Below, in pieces: positions 28,230-37,320 of a stretch of DNA of 64,000 nt (positions are counted from its first letter, which is position 1; each line of letters opens with the position of its first letter). The position numbers and the translations under genes were made by a program. The DNA is taken from contig NZ_CP018477.1 of the NCBI RefSeq assembly GCF_002277955.1, positions 186,001 to 250,000 of the forward strand, read 5' to 3'. The DNA comes from Thermogutta terrifontis (GTDB taxonomy: Bacteria > Planctomycetota > Planctomycetia > Pirellulales > Thermoguttaceae). Under the pieces are notes generated by a model. The model did not search any database. It worked only from the letters and a program-made list of their open reading frames with translations, and was not told the origin of the DNA.

Positions 28230-29678
28230 TCACGGCTGTTTGCGAACATCGTAGGCAAACAGGATGTTGCCGTGGCGGAGATAGAGTCGTCCCCCACACA
28301 CGACGGGATGGGCCCAGGATTCCGCTCGCTCTTCCGAAGGCAAACGAAATTGGTTGACCAACTCAAACTTCTCTGCGGTGGCCTTGGCTAGACCCACCGT
28401 TCTCCGCTCGCTGTACAGGTAGAGCATGCCATCGGCGTAGGTGAGCGATCCCTTGCCGATGCCCCGGTCCATGTAGCGTGTTTCCCCCGTTTTCCAATCG
28501 AGACAGCACCACCGTCCGTTGTAGCTTGATCCATACAGAAAGCCTTCGACAAGGATCACACCTCCGTGATGATTGTCCAGGTCCTTGTTGACCCAGACCT
28601 GTTCCGCCGCGATGTTCTCGCCGTCTCGTTTGAGACGGACCAACTCCGACCCGCTGCCGTAGCCGGTGCTGACGAAGACCTCACCGTTCGCATAAAGGGG
28701 CATGAACGCGTTGACGTCGTAGGCCGTTTCGTGCGGATGGCGGAAAAGTAAGCGGCCTGTCTCGGCATGGACACCGACGAGGGCCTTGGCCGTCATCGTG
28801 AGCAAAATGGGAATCCCTTCAAATTCAGCCCACTGAATGCTGGCGTAACCTGTCGTATCGCCGCCCGCCGATGCGGATTGCCAAACCGTTTCCCCCGTCA
28901 TTTTGTCCAGGCAAACGATGCACGTTTCAGGACCGCCCGGGGTGCAGTACAGGTACTTCCCACGGACGAGGACCGACTCGGCCAGACCCCATTCGGGAAC
29001 AGGTGCATGGAATCGTTCCATGATATTGGTATGCCAAATGACCGAGCCGTCCTCCACGCGAAAACAGGTCAGATCTCCCGACGCCCCGAGATGGTACACC
29101 CGATCGCCGTCAACGGTCGGCGTCCCCCGCGCTCCCGGGTAATTCTTCGTCCATGCCGGGCCATTCGGCTTCTGCCAGAGGATTCGTCCATCCATGTCCA
29201 AGGCCGTCACGACGGCATCCTTATCGATGTTTCCCGCAGTGAAAATGCGACCATCAGCGATTGTGACCCCAGCATATCCCTGGCCGATGCCCTCGGTCTT
29301 CCAGGCAAGGGGCGGTCCGTCTGCCGGCCATTCGGTGAGCAAGCCCTTGTCATCCGAGAGATTGTCTCCGCGCGGTCCATGAAATCGTGGCCAGAAGGCC
29401 TGCACTTGAGGGGAAACCGGCTTGGCCGAACCGGGGGCTGGAGCGGTCTGCGAGACTTGGGAAGCTTGGGCGGCCCCAGTGGAAGTCGGGCCAGCCGCTG
29501 GGGATTCTCCCGAGGATAACATCGGGCTGGTTTTGCCGGGCATTGGTCCCGATTCCTGGGCTGACAGCTGTTCTTCGATTTTGGCTGTCCCCTTCGGTGC
29601 CGGGGTTTCTTTTCGCGCCTGACAACTTATGGAAATTGCCAGCACAGCGATCCACAGTACGATAGCTCTCCACGCCAT
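28230..29678 (-). CDS. PQQ-like beta-propeller lipoprotein
   Basis: 482 residues. The start at 29678 has an AGAGGAAA site and gives MAWRAIVLWIAVLAISIS-C, a lipoprotein signal with a lipobox ending at Cys. A Pro/Ser/Ala-rich linker (about 20-95) leads into PQQ-type blades: WPRFHGPRGDNLSDDKGLLTEWP (typical opening of the planctomycete family), VTALDMDGRILWQ, CIVCLDKMTGETVWQ, CCLDWKTGETRYMD. Role unknown; likely a periplasmic or outer-membrane-attached scaffold. It is a different subfamily from the propeller protein ending at 26406. Confidence 0.88.
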   Translation of the reverse strand: MAWRAIVLWIAVLAISISCQARKETPAPKGTAKIEEQLSAQESGPMPGKTSPMLSSGESPAAGPTSTGAAQASQVSQTAPAPGSAKPVSPQVQAFWPRFHGPRGDNLSDDKGLLTEWPADGPPLAWKTEGIGQGYAGVTIADGRIFTAGNIDKDAVVTALDMDGRILWQKPNGPAWTKNYPGARGTPTVDGDRVYHLGASGDLTCFRVEDGSVIWHTNIMERFHAPVPEWGLAESVLVRGKYLYCTPGGPETCIVCLDKMTGETVWQSASAGGDTTGYASIQWAEFEGIPILLTMTAKALVGVHAETGRLLFRHPHETAYDVNAFMPLYANGEVFVSTGYGSGSELVRLKRDGENIAAEQVWVNKDLDNHHGGVILVEGFLYGSSYNGRWCCLDWKTGETRYMDRGIGKGSLTYADGMLYLYSERRTVGLAKATAEKFELVNQFRLPSEERAESWAHPVVCGGRLYLRHGNILFAYDVRKQP

Positions 29679-29828
29679 ACGATCACGCTTTCCTCTTGGA
29701 CAATCAATTGCCTGAGCAAGAACTGGACCTTTTACCGCGCAAGGTTCCCCCAGCCATATCCAGAAACAAGAGAATTGTAGCAGCGCCGGTGACGTGCGAA
29801 ACACTCCTCCCCGCTTTCCCAGGCGGCA

Positions 29829-30311
29829 TCAGCCCGGCGCAGCGTGCCATCCCAGTTGACGGATCGCTTCGTAAGCCGCGACGGCCACACTGACCGAGAG
29901 ATTCAAGCTTCTCACCTGGGAGCGGATGGGAATCCGCAGGCAGGCTTCTCGGTGCGCGGCAAGCAGACTCGCAGGAAGGCCCTGAGATTCACTCCCGAAC
30001 ACGAGAACGTCTCCCGGAGCATAGCTCACATCCCAGAACAGCGTGGTAGCGGTCTTCGTGAAATACCAGAACCGCTTGCCGGAGAGGGCCTTTTCCAGAG
30101 CCGACCAATCATCCACGGCCTCCCACTCCAGATACTGCCAGTAATCCAGCCCCGCCCGTTTGAGATGACGGCTCGTGATGCGGAAGCCAAGTGGTCGAAC
30201 CAGCCACAATTTGGCCCCAACGGCAACGCAGGTCCTGCCCACCGCACCCGTGTTGTGGGGAATTTCCGGCTGATAAAGGACCACGTGGAGGATCGGTTCG
30301 TAATGCGCCAT
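29829..30311 (-). CDS. trmL: tRNA (cytidine(34)-2'-O)-methyltransferase TrmL
   Basis: 160 residues, the usual length of this minimal SPOUT methyltransferase, which 2'-O-methylates position 34 of tRNA-Leu. It opens HVVLYQPEIPHNTGAVGRTCVAVGAKLWLVRPLGF. Motif 2 is DVLVFGSESQGLP, and motif 3 with the trefoil knot is LRIPIRSQVRSLNLSVSVAVAAYEAIRQ. The ATG at 30311 matches the family N-terminus. It is followed closely by no partner; folC lies 107 bases upstream on the same strand. Confidence 0.95.
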   Translation of the reverse strand: MAHYEPILHVVLYQPEIPHNTGAVGRTCVAVGAKLWLVRPLGFRITSRHLKRAGLDYWQYLEWEAVDDWSALEKALSGKRFWYFTKTATTLFWDVSYAPGDVLVFGSESQGLPASLLAAHREACLRIPIRSQVRSLNLSVSVAVAAYEAIRQLGWHAAPG

Positions 30312-30417
30312 ACCAGCCCAAGGTGTCCCGATCAATAACAACACAGAGGATTATTGGAGGAATCCGCGGATGCCGGGCGCAGTAAAAAACTGTTGCACGG
30401 GAACGACTCAGAAAAAA

Positions 30418-31923
30418 TCACGGGGCAGGCGGTGTTTCCTTGCTACCAGTTCCGGCCGTTATCAAGCCGAGTTTGCGGAGGTGGGGCTGCATCTCGGCGG
30501 CCAAAAAGAAAGAACCCGCAATGCACACCAGATCGTCTTTCCCAACACGGGGCCATAACCATTCCCATGCCGCGGCCGGATTCTCAAACGCAGAATATCG
30601 TCCTGGCATCAGTTCCTCCGCCGCCTCAACGAGCCAACTGACGGGCAAAGCTCGCGGGTTGATCGTGTATTGCGTGAGCGCCGCATGAGAGAAAAATGGC
30701 GCGAACACCCTCAGCATCCCGCGGTAATCCTTCCCCTGAGTTGTGGCGAACAGCAACCAGCATTTTTGAACCTCTAGGCACTGCTGGAGGGTCGTCACCA
30801 GGGCTTCCGCGGACGCCACATTGTGGGCGGCATCCAGGACGACCACCGGTCGCCGCCCCAGGATTTCTACCCGCGCGGGAAGCCCCGTTTCCCTCAAGGC
30901 CACCTGAATGGCCTGGGGCGAGACGGTCCAGCCCAGGCGCTGCTCCAGCCGCTTGACCGCTGCCAGCGCCACCGCACTGTTGGCCGCCTGATGCTGGCCC
31001 AGAAGCCGCAATTCCGATTCAATCTCCCAACCAGATGGACTGCCGGGCGGTGATTCCTGTGCCGATTCCCTCGGCCGCCCCCATAACGTCACGTGTCCCA
31101 ACGCGGTCTCTCGTTCGAGATGTCGGGGTGTCCGATACGCAGCGCCAAAGTCCTCCCCCAGCTCCCACAGGGCACAGCCGCGCTTCTTACAGACCCGACG
31201 AATCACCTCCCGCGGTCCCGGTTGGACCACCCCACTGACGACGGGTACGCCCCGCTTGATGATCCCGGCCTTTTCCCACGCGATTTGCTCAAGCGTCGTC
31301 CCGAGCAAATCGGTATGGTCGTAACTGATGCTGGTGATCACGGACACCTCGGGACGACAAACATTTGTGGAGTCAAGCCGCCCGCCCAGTCCGACTTCAA
31401 TCACGGCCGCGTCCACCTTTCGCCTGGCAAAATAGAGAAACGCCATGGCCGTGAGAATTTCAAAATATGTGGGCCCACTCTCACCCTGAACCGCGGCCTC
31501 CTGATCCATCGACCGAACCAGTGGAATCAACTCTTCCAAAAGCCTGGTGAATTCGTCGGCAGGGCACGGGCGGCCATCGACGGCGAGCCGCTCTTCCACC
31601 CGCTCCAAATGCGGCGACGTAAAAATTCCCACCTGTTTTCCTGAGGCCGCCAAAATCGCCCCCACCAAGGCCGCCGTGGAACCTTTTCCCTTCGTCCCGG
31701 TGATATGAACGATGGGATAACGGGTCTCGGGATTCCCCAGCCGTTCGAGAAGGGCCCGCATCCGCGTGAGCTTGAAGACTCGGGCACGGGTTCCCGACCG
31801 GGGGGGCGAATGCTCGTAGTTCGTCCGCGCAAATAGGAACTCCCGCACCGCCTGGTGGCGGCTTCCCGCAACTTCGAAGGGCAGGCTGCTTCCCGCCTGT
31901 GGTACAAATTCCGAACTGTGCAC
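30418..31923 (-). CDS. folC: Bifunctional folylpolyglutamate/dihydrofolate synthase FolC
   Basis: 501 residues, longer than the usual 420-440 because of N- and C-terminal extensions. It adds glutamate to dihydropteroate or folates. The P-loop is VHITGTKGKGSTAALV. SPHLERVEERLAVDG, VEVGLGGRLDSTNV, ITSISYDHTDLLG and LDAAHNVASAEAL are all family signatures. folP begins at the other end of the window, so folate genes are not clustered here. The start choice (31923) is uncertain within the first 30 residues. Confidence 0.95.
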   Translation of the reverse strand: MHSSEFVPQAGSSLPFEVAGSRHQAVREFLFARTNYEHSPPRSGTRARVFKLTRMRALLERLGNPETRYPIVHITGTKGKGSTAALVGAILAASGKQVGIFTSPHLERVEERLAVDGRPCPADEFTRLLEELIPLVRSMDQEAAVQGESGPTYFEILTAMAFLYFARRKVDAAVIEVGLGGRLDSTNVCRPEVSVITSISYDHTDLLGTTLEQIAWEKAGIIKRGVPVVSGVVQPGPREVIRRVCKKRGCALWELGEDFGAAYRTPRHLERETALGHVTLWGRPRESAQESPPGSPSGWEIESELRLLGQHQAANSAVALAAVKRLEQRLGWTVSPQAIQVALRETGLPARVEILGRRPVVVLDAAHNVASAEALVTTLQQCLEVQKCWLLFATTQGKDYRGMLRVFAPFFSHAALTQYTINPRALPVSWLVEAAEELMPGRYSAFENPAAAWEWLWPRVGKDDLVCIAGSFFLAAEMQPHLRKLGLITAGTGSKETPPAP

Positions 31924-32172
31924 GATCTGGACTACCGCTGCTCCGGCAAACTTTACAGGAATACCCAGGATTCTCCGTGATTATCCGCAGTCCTCCCCGG
32001 CATCTCACCGCTTCGCAGGGTGCGTCGCAAGGATACCTCGATAAACTTTATCCCATTGTGACCTACGATTGTCCACCAGCCAATGACCAGCCAACCCCCG
32101 AGACGTTGTCCAAGCTGGTGCCCTCCTGTTCCAAATGTGCAGCTTTTTCGGTTTATCTGCTCACTTTACCAG

Positions 32173-33480
32173 TCATTTCGGCAGGTCCGCCAGTTTCGGC
32201 AGGATCCCGAGGGCTGTCATGTCGGGCAAGTTTCCTTCCTCATTGAAAGGCAGCGGCCGTGGGGGGGTGAGCACCTCCAGATCGTCGCGATGCCGAGCCT
32301 CGTCGTAATAGGCGGCCGAGCACTCCACCTCCGCTAGGTGCAGGGTGTCGGAAATCCACATCAATCTCGCGTCCTGGGGCGGTGTGAGACCGATATTCGA
32401 CAGAGCCACCGACAGCATTTCGCGATCAGTGGGATAATCGAGCGGCAGCATCGCGGCCGACACATGCCCGGAAGTGATGGCATTGATCCGCGTGGCATGA
32501 ACGTCGATTTCGCGCAGAATATGGCTGCGGCAGAACTCGGCCAATCCCAGCCCAATCGCATTACCATGCGTGCCGGGGCTCAGCCCACGGACACAAATAT
32601 AGCGGATATCCGGCTTTTCCCCCGGTCCGGCGCGATGGTCGGCCAACTTTCGGCCGATGACATTCGTATCAATGCCCGCTCCACTGAGGTCCTTGCCAAG
32701 CCGATCGATCAAAAGAACGTGCGCATGGTCAAAGGGAAGTTTCGGCATCCATTCCCTGGCCAGGCGGAGAAGCTCCGGTTCCCGCGTTTCGAATTCCTGC
32801 GGCGGAATTGCCTCGATGTGAGCAGTGTCGTCGTAAGCATCTTCCACAATGGCGAGTCCCGTGAGAATCCGGCAGCGCGCGAGGACAATTCGCGCGACGC
32901 TGCGGACGACTCTGTCGAAACCGTAATCCCACGCGGCACGATGGTAAATCTCTGCTCCCCGATGCTTGCCAAGCCCGATGAGCAGCATTTTCATCAGGCC
33001 GCTTTCAATCGGCCCGGTAAACTGCGTGTGGGGCTTGATCCGATTGACCACAATGACAAAATCGGCGGCAAAGGCATGGCGATCAAAATGGACGTCGAAA
33101 CCCTCGGGCGCCTTGCCGATGATCACCGTTTCCATGCTGGATCGGATTGGACAACCCACGGTCTCTTCGGTAATCCCGTAACCGCGCAGGACCTCGCGTT
33201 GGCCCTCCGCGGTTCCGCCGCCGTGGCTTCCCATCGCAGGCACGAGGAACGGTTGCCCACCACACTGACGGACCACTTCCGCAACGGTGCGAAGAATCAT
33301 CCTGATGTTGTTGATTCCCCGACTTCCCGCAGTGATGGCAATTTGCATTCCCGGACGCACTTTCTCCCGAATCCCCACGCGATACAGCTCAGCGCGTATC
33401 CGCCCCGGAATGTCGTCCAGTTTGTGCGATGCAAAACGCTGCCGTATGCGGAAAATCTGGGGAAACAAAGGATCTTTCAT
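32173..33480 (-). CDS. Lactate-racemase-domain (LarA N-terminal/DUF2088-like) protein
   Basis: 435 residues, resembling the N-terminal domain of nickel-pincer lactate racemase. Matching stretches are ITAGSRGINNIRMILRTVAEVVRQCGGQPFLVPAMGSHGGGTAEGQREVL, then VVNRIKPHTQFTGPIESGLMKMLLIGLGKHRGAE. The His and Lys in these segments correspond to cofactor-contacting positions in LarA. No LarB/C/E cofactor-synthesis genes are nearby, so true nickel-pincer dependence is unproven. The ATG at 33480 starts MKDPLFPQIFRIRQ, without a strong ribosome-binding site. Confidence 0.82.
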   Translation of the reverse strand: MKDPLFPQIFRIRQRFASHKLDDIPGRIRAELYRVGIREKVRPGMQIAITAGSRGINNIRMILRTVAEVVRQCGGQPFLVPAMGSHGGGTAEGQREVLRGYGITEETVGCPIRSSMETVIIGKAPEGFDVHFDRHAFAADFVIVVNRIKPHTQFTGPIESGLMKMLLIGLGKHRGAEIYHRAAWDYGFDRVVRSVARIVLARCRILTGLAIVEDAYDDTAHIEAIPPQEFETREPELLRLAREWMPKLPFDHAHVLLIDRLGKDLSGAGIDTNVIGRKLADHRAGPGEKPDIRYICVRGLSPGTHGNAIGLGLAEFCRSHILREIDVHATRINAITSGHVSAAMLPLDYPTDREMLSVALSNIGLTPPQDARLMWISDTLHLAEVECSAAYYDEARHRDDLEVLTPPRPLPFNEEGNLPDMTALGILPKLADLPK

Positions 33481-33732
33481 GATCGTGCCATTGCCGTGGG
33501 AGTTGATCGCTCCGCTTGATCGCAAGGCGGCTCAACCGGAACTTCGGAACGCAAAAACCTGGCCCACCCGCCGCCCGTCCGAAAAGCCCTCGGCTTCTGT
33601 CGCCGCGTCCTGTAATTGTATGACCTGACGCTGGAATTCAGAATCGCCCCTGACGCACCCCCGCTTGTCCTCTGCCGCCAGTAAGAAGGCTGAACATCGC
33701 GGAAACCTTCCGCGCAAGCGACATTCATGCTC

Positions 33733-33970
33733 GGAGGGACCTGCCTGTCAGGTCCACTTTCGGAGGGACGTGCTCGTCGCGTCCGTTTTTTAACGTTGGA
33801 TCGTCTCTGGCGTTTCGGCGGGCACGACAGGCGTGCTCCTCCGTGTTCCGGCCGGACCCTCTTGTCAGGTCCACATTCCGACGTTGGATCCTCCATTTCA
33901 CCGACCGGGCTCCAACTGCTTCGTTGAGTCGCTGGTTAAGCAGTAGGGGCAATTCCTGAATTGTCCCTAC
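33733..33970. repeat. REP-like repeat tract 5
   Basis: ACAAG-type hairpins at 33737-33755 (GGACCTG-CCTGT-CAGGTCC), around 33766-33784 and around 33819-33860 are more degenerate than in other tracts. A palindrome copy at 33943-33970 has two internal changes. It lies in the 860-base gap between the lactate-racemase-domain gene and the broken HNH gene. Confidence 0.8.
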
Positions 33971-34339
33971 GATCCGGTACTTGGGGCGGGCAACGGGAGA
34001 TCACCCGCGATGGGCGGTCGGGCACTTTGCCGAGGTCTCCGAAAAATAACTTGACTCTCTCCAGTGGTCTCCTCGGGCATCTGCCCCGAGTCGGTAATGC
34101 TCGGGGCTTGCCGATCGGCTGGGTGCCAAGCCGTGGACTTATGCAGATGGCGCGACGCGACACAGTTAACTGCAGTGCCTGGTGACTTCAAGAAGTCGCC
34201 GGGACGAATTAGCCAGGGCCAATGTATCAACTGCCTCTCAAGTAGCTTCGTTTATATGTGAAGCCGTGCGACTATAATAGACCAGTGGGCGGTTCTAAAA
34301 AGCTCATGGCTGGTCGATTTATCAAAACGGCGTCGCGTT
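33971..34339. other. Intergenic stretch upstream of the HNH pseudogene
   Basis: About 370 bases with several hairpins not belonging to the main repeat modules. For example, GACTTC-AA-GAAGTC lies near 34182-34195, and there is an interrupted CCCCGAG/CTCGGGG pair near 34085-34108. No gene is seen. Confidence 0.4.
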
Positions 34340-35110
34340 ATGGGGAAAGCGATGGCGACCTATTTTTTGACCTTCAGTCGCAATCTGTGGGGAGAAGAGG
34401 CGGATAGCGCGATCGATGGGATTCTCGAAAGATGTGAAAAAGGAGAGAAGGACAACTGGTCGTGCGGCAGGAGGAGAAAGATTCAGCCAGGAGACCGTGT
34501 GTTTCTTATGTAACTAGGGTGCAAGATCGCGGAATTTTTGCGTCAGGTAAGACGATTTCAGGTGTCAAACGTCGTTTCCATTGGAAGTATGGCAGGAGGA
34601 AGAAGGCGCTTTATGTCAAGCTAAAATTTGATCGGGTGCTCGATCCGCGAAAAGTCCTATTGCTGTTAACCGAGCTTCGGCGAATATCGCGAAAAATGAA
34701 ATGGACCCCACAAATTTCGGGAATTGAAATCCCCAAAGATGTCGCCGCAAAATTAGAAAAACGTTGGACAGAATTCTACATGCAATTCGGAAAGAAGCTA
34801 AGAAAAAGCGCCAGATCTAGGGCGGTGAAAGAATGACTTTCAACTTCCTGAAGAAGCGGACACAAATAAAGAATTTATGCGTTTTGAGGACGTGTACGGC
34901 AAAATTGGCCGCGGGTATATTCACGTCCACCACCTTGTACCCCCTTCGGCAATCGGTAAACGCTATCGCCTGAACCCAAAAAGGGATTTGCGGCCCGTCT
35001 ATGCGAATTGTCACGCCATGATTCATCGACGCGATCCGCCTTACACAATCGACAAATTGAAGGATATTTTTAAACAAGGCAATCCGCAGGCCGCCATAAA
35101 CGGGAACTAA
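34340..35110 (+). pseudogene. Decayed HNH endonuclease with N-terminal EVE-like domain
   Basis: Three fragments in two frames add up to one gene. The first (from ATG 34340 or 34352) reads MATYFLTFSRNLWGEEAD...NWSCGRRRKIQPGDRVFLM and then hits a stop at about 34511. The second frame continues RGIFASGKTISG...YVKLKFDRVLDPRK...WTPQISGIEIP and stops at 34836. The first frame resumes about 34830 with FQLPEEADTNKEF, then RFEDVYGKIGRGYIHVHHLVPPSAIG...DLRPVYANCHAMIH. Intact relatives have, between these last two parts, a stretch with a Cys pair; it is missing here. The Cys before NCH is also replaced (VYANCH). So there are two frameshifts plus an internal deletion. The ancestor was probably a modification-dependent or defence-related nuclease. 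Confidence 0.8.
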
Positions 35111-35229
35111 AAAAGTGAAGGAACTTTTACTATAGACGTTCATAAAGAGCTTTTATGGGATAATCACCGATTAACACCGTGATCGGCCATTGGTGCGGTC
35201 GTCAAGGCGTATATTTTAGAAGCGGGCAT

Positions 35230-36072
35230 TCATGGACTACTTGGCTCCAGGCTTTGCACCAGGGCCAGCACGTGTTCGGCGAGAATATCACCTGCCCGAA
35301 GGGCGACCTCCTGCAATCGCCACAGGTCTTTGAGACTCCCCGGCCGATGCCACGCGGCGCTCACCACAGCGCCCATTTTCTCCGTCCATTTGCGCGGTCG
35401 CATGAGGTAGGCGACCTCGGGGGGAAGGGTTTCGTCAAGGCTGTCGGTGATCACTTTGACGGCGGCCATGGGGATGGCCAGGCGGCGGCAGGTTTCGGCG
35501 ACCGAGAATGTTTCCAGATCGACAGCGAAGGCATCGAATCGCCCGGCAAGTTCGCGCTTCGCCTGGGGATTGCGCACCAAATCTTGGACCGAAACGAGCC
35601 TTCCGACGTGGACCCCGGCAGGGAGTTGCTCGCCTTGCACGAGGTTGGGCAGTTTGAGCGATCGTCCCGTAATGTCGATGACTTCGTTAGGGAGGAGAAT
35701 ATGGTAGCGGCGGAGTTCATCGCGTAAGGCCCCGGCAAATCCTGCTGCCACCACCAGTCGCGGACGATGAGCCCCGACGACAGCCTCCGTCGCTTCGGCG
35801 ACCGACGCTGCTCCTGGTCCGGCGGTGACCAGGGCGACGGGCACCTGCCCGACCCGGCCAAGCACAACTTTCCCCACGGCCGCCCTGACCCATACTTTGT
35901 CTTCCAGGCGATCTTCTATCCCGCCGCCTTCCATGGCCAGCGCGCAGATAATGGCAACAGCGACCTGCGCCTCGGGGGGTTCCTGAGGATTGTTCTGCAA
36001 TTGCGCAAACTGTTCCTGCACGGCCTCGGCCGCGGTGTCTTGAACCCATTGGCGGAAAACTGTTCGCCACAT
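35230..36072 (-). CDS. Nucleoside phosphorylase/nucleosidase family protein (MTA/SAH nucleosidase-like)
   Basis: 280 residues of the PNP/UDP superfamily. After a 35-residue helical N-terminal segment come VAVAIICALAMEGGGIEDRLED (substrate-proximal strand), VALVTAGPGAASVAEATEAVV, RLVVAAGFAGALRDELR and the purine-site region FDAFAVDLETFSVAETCRRLAIPMAAVKVITDSLDETLPPE. The Glu and Asp in VDLETF and VITDS fit catalytic positions in nucleosidases. The base specificity is unclear. It appears monocistronic with a weak ribosome-binding site. Confidence 0.85.
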   Translation of the reverse strand: MWRTVFRQWVQDTAAEAVQEQFAQLQNNPQEPPEAQVAVAIICALAMEGGGIEDRLEDKVWVRAAVGKVVLGRVGQVPVALVTAGPGAASVAEATEAVVGAHRPRLVVAAGFAGALRDELRRYHILLPNEVIDITGRSLKLPNLVQGEQLPAGVHVGRLVSVQDLVRNPQAKRELAGRFDAFAVDLETFSVAETCRRLAIPMAAVKVITDSLDETLPPEVAYLMRPRKWTEKMGAVVSAAWHRPGSLKDLWRLQEVALRAGDILAEHVLALVQSLEPSSP

Positions 36073-36388
36073 CGGTGGAAAACGTGACTTAATTGACGAA
36101 AGGGTGGACTGGCACGATGGAAAAAGATCCCTATCTTACTCAGGGCGACGTATCAACCTCACTGTCCATGCCAGGTACCCGACTTTATCATGATGACCCA
36201 ATTGAGCGACAAGTTCCAGGGCTGCCGACTCGTCTTTCTTCTGCCGCTGGAGAGAATCGCAAACCTCGGCAAACGCTTGCACGGAAGTGAAATTCAGTCT
36301 TGGGAGGCATGCGCCACTCAGGGCCGCGGTAGAAGGTTGGATGATCCATTTGTCGGGCTTCCAGGTAGCTCGATTGCTGTTTAAACAT

Positions 36389-37111
36389 AAGAGCGATTCA
36401 TGAATTGCCCCTGCCGGTGGGCAGATTTCGTGGTCGCGGGAAAACACGGCAAATGGCACGGTGGTGAAGGCTAAAGCCTTCACCCAAAAGCGGCGATGAA
36501 TCGCCGCACTCCATGGAGTGCGGGGCTTCAGCCCCGCTTTCAGCGCGGGACTTCAGTCCCCGCTGAAAGGCAATTCATCATCGAACGTTGATAAACGGAC
36601 CCGACAAGCGGGTCCCTCCGAAAAATGATTCGGAGGGGCACGCTTGTCGTGCCCAAGGAAAACGAATTGATCATCGAACGTTGCACGGCGGACCTGACAA
36701 GCGGGGCCCTCCGAGATACTCTCCGCTGTGTGGATTGGAGGATCGGGTGCCCACAACCGGTCACCCTGGTTCGATCCAGGCCGAGGGCAAGGTGGTGAAG
36801 GCTAAAGCCTTCACCGAAAAGCGGCGATGAATCGCCGCACTCCATGGAGTGCGGGGCTTTAGCCCCGCTTTCAGCGCGGGACTTCAGTCCCCGCTGAAAG
36901 GCAATTCATCATCGAACGTTGATAAACGGACCCGACAAGCGGGTCCCTCCGAAAAATGATTCGGAGGGGCACGCTTATCGTGCCCAAGGAAAACGAATTG
37001 ATCATCGAACGTTGCACGGCGGACCTGACAAGCGGGGCCCTCCAAAAGGAAGCGGACCCGACGAGCGGGTCCCTCCGACGTTGGTAAAGGCGATTCATGA
37101 ATCGCCCCTAC
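36389..37111. repeat. REP-like repeat tract 6 with a 251-bp direct repeat
   Basis: The largest tract. Two near-identical 251-bp units (36462-36712 and 36793-37043, offset 331 bases, about three mismatches) each contain the five-hairpin chain followed by ACAAG-loop hairpins. In the first unit these are 36597-36615 (GGACCCG/CGGGTCC) and 36636-36654 (GGGCACG/CGTGCCC). An 80-base spacer between units matches tract 4. A degenerate palindrome lies at 36388-36415. A variant palindrome at 37084-37111 has core GGCGATTC/GAATCGCC in place of GGCAATTC/GAATTGCC, a compensated change. It sits between two minus-strand genes. Confidence 0.92.
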
Positions 37112-37320
37112 CACATGTTCAGTTGACTATTTAACCCTTGATCATCAATCCCGCTTGACCGGGCACCACAAGCAGGTCCCACTGGAGGGGATGCTCTTTC
37201 ATTCGTGTCAGCCGGAAACAATGCAGCATTTTGGATAGTCGGCAAGAGACCGGACGTCGTTCGATGGTGGCTGCGGGACAGGAAGTTATCGTCGGTGGGT
37301 TTTGGTCGATGGGCAACCCC

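Noticed and set aside
36389-37134. Several open frames of 60-100 codons in the repeat tracts (also near 1372-1726, 17950-18418, 27563-28366, 60014-60390)
   Set aside because: They arise from palindromic repeats read in all frames. The same peptide fragments (for example GAIHELPL and ACQVR) recur because the DNA repeats recur.
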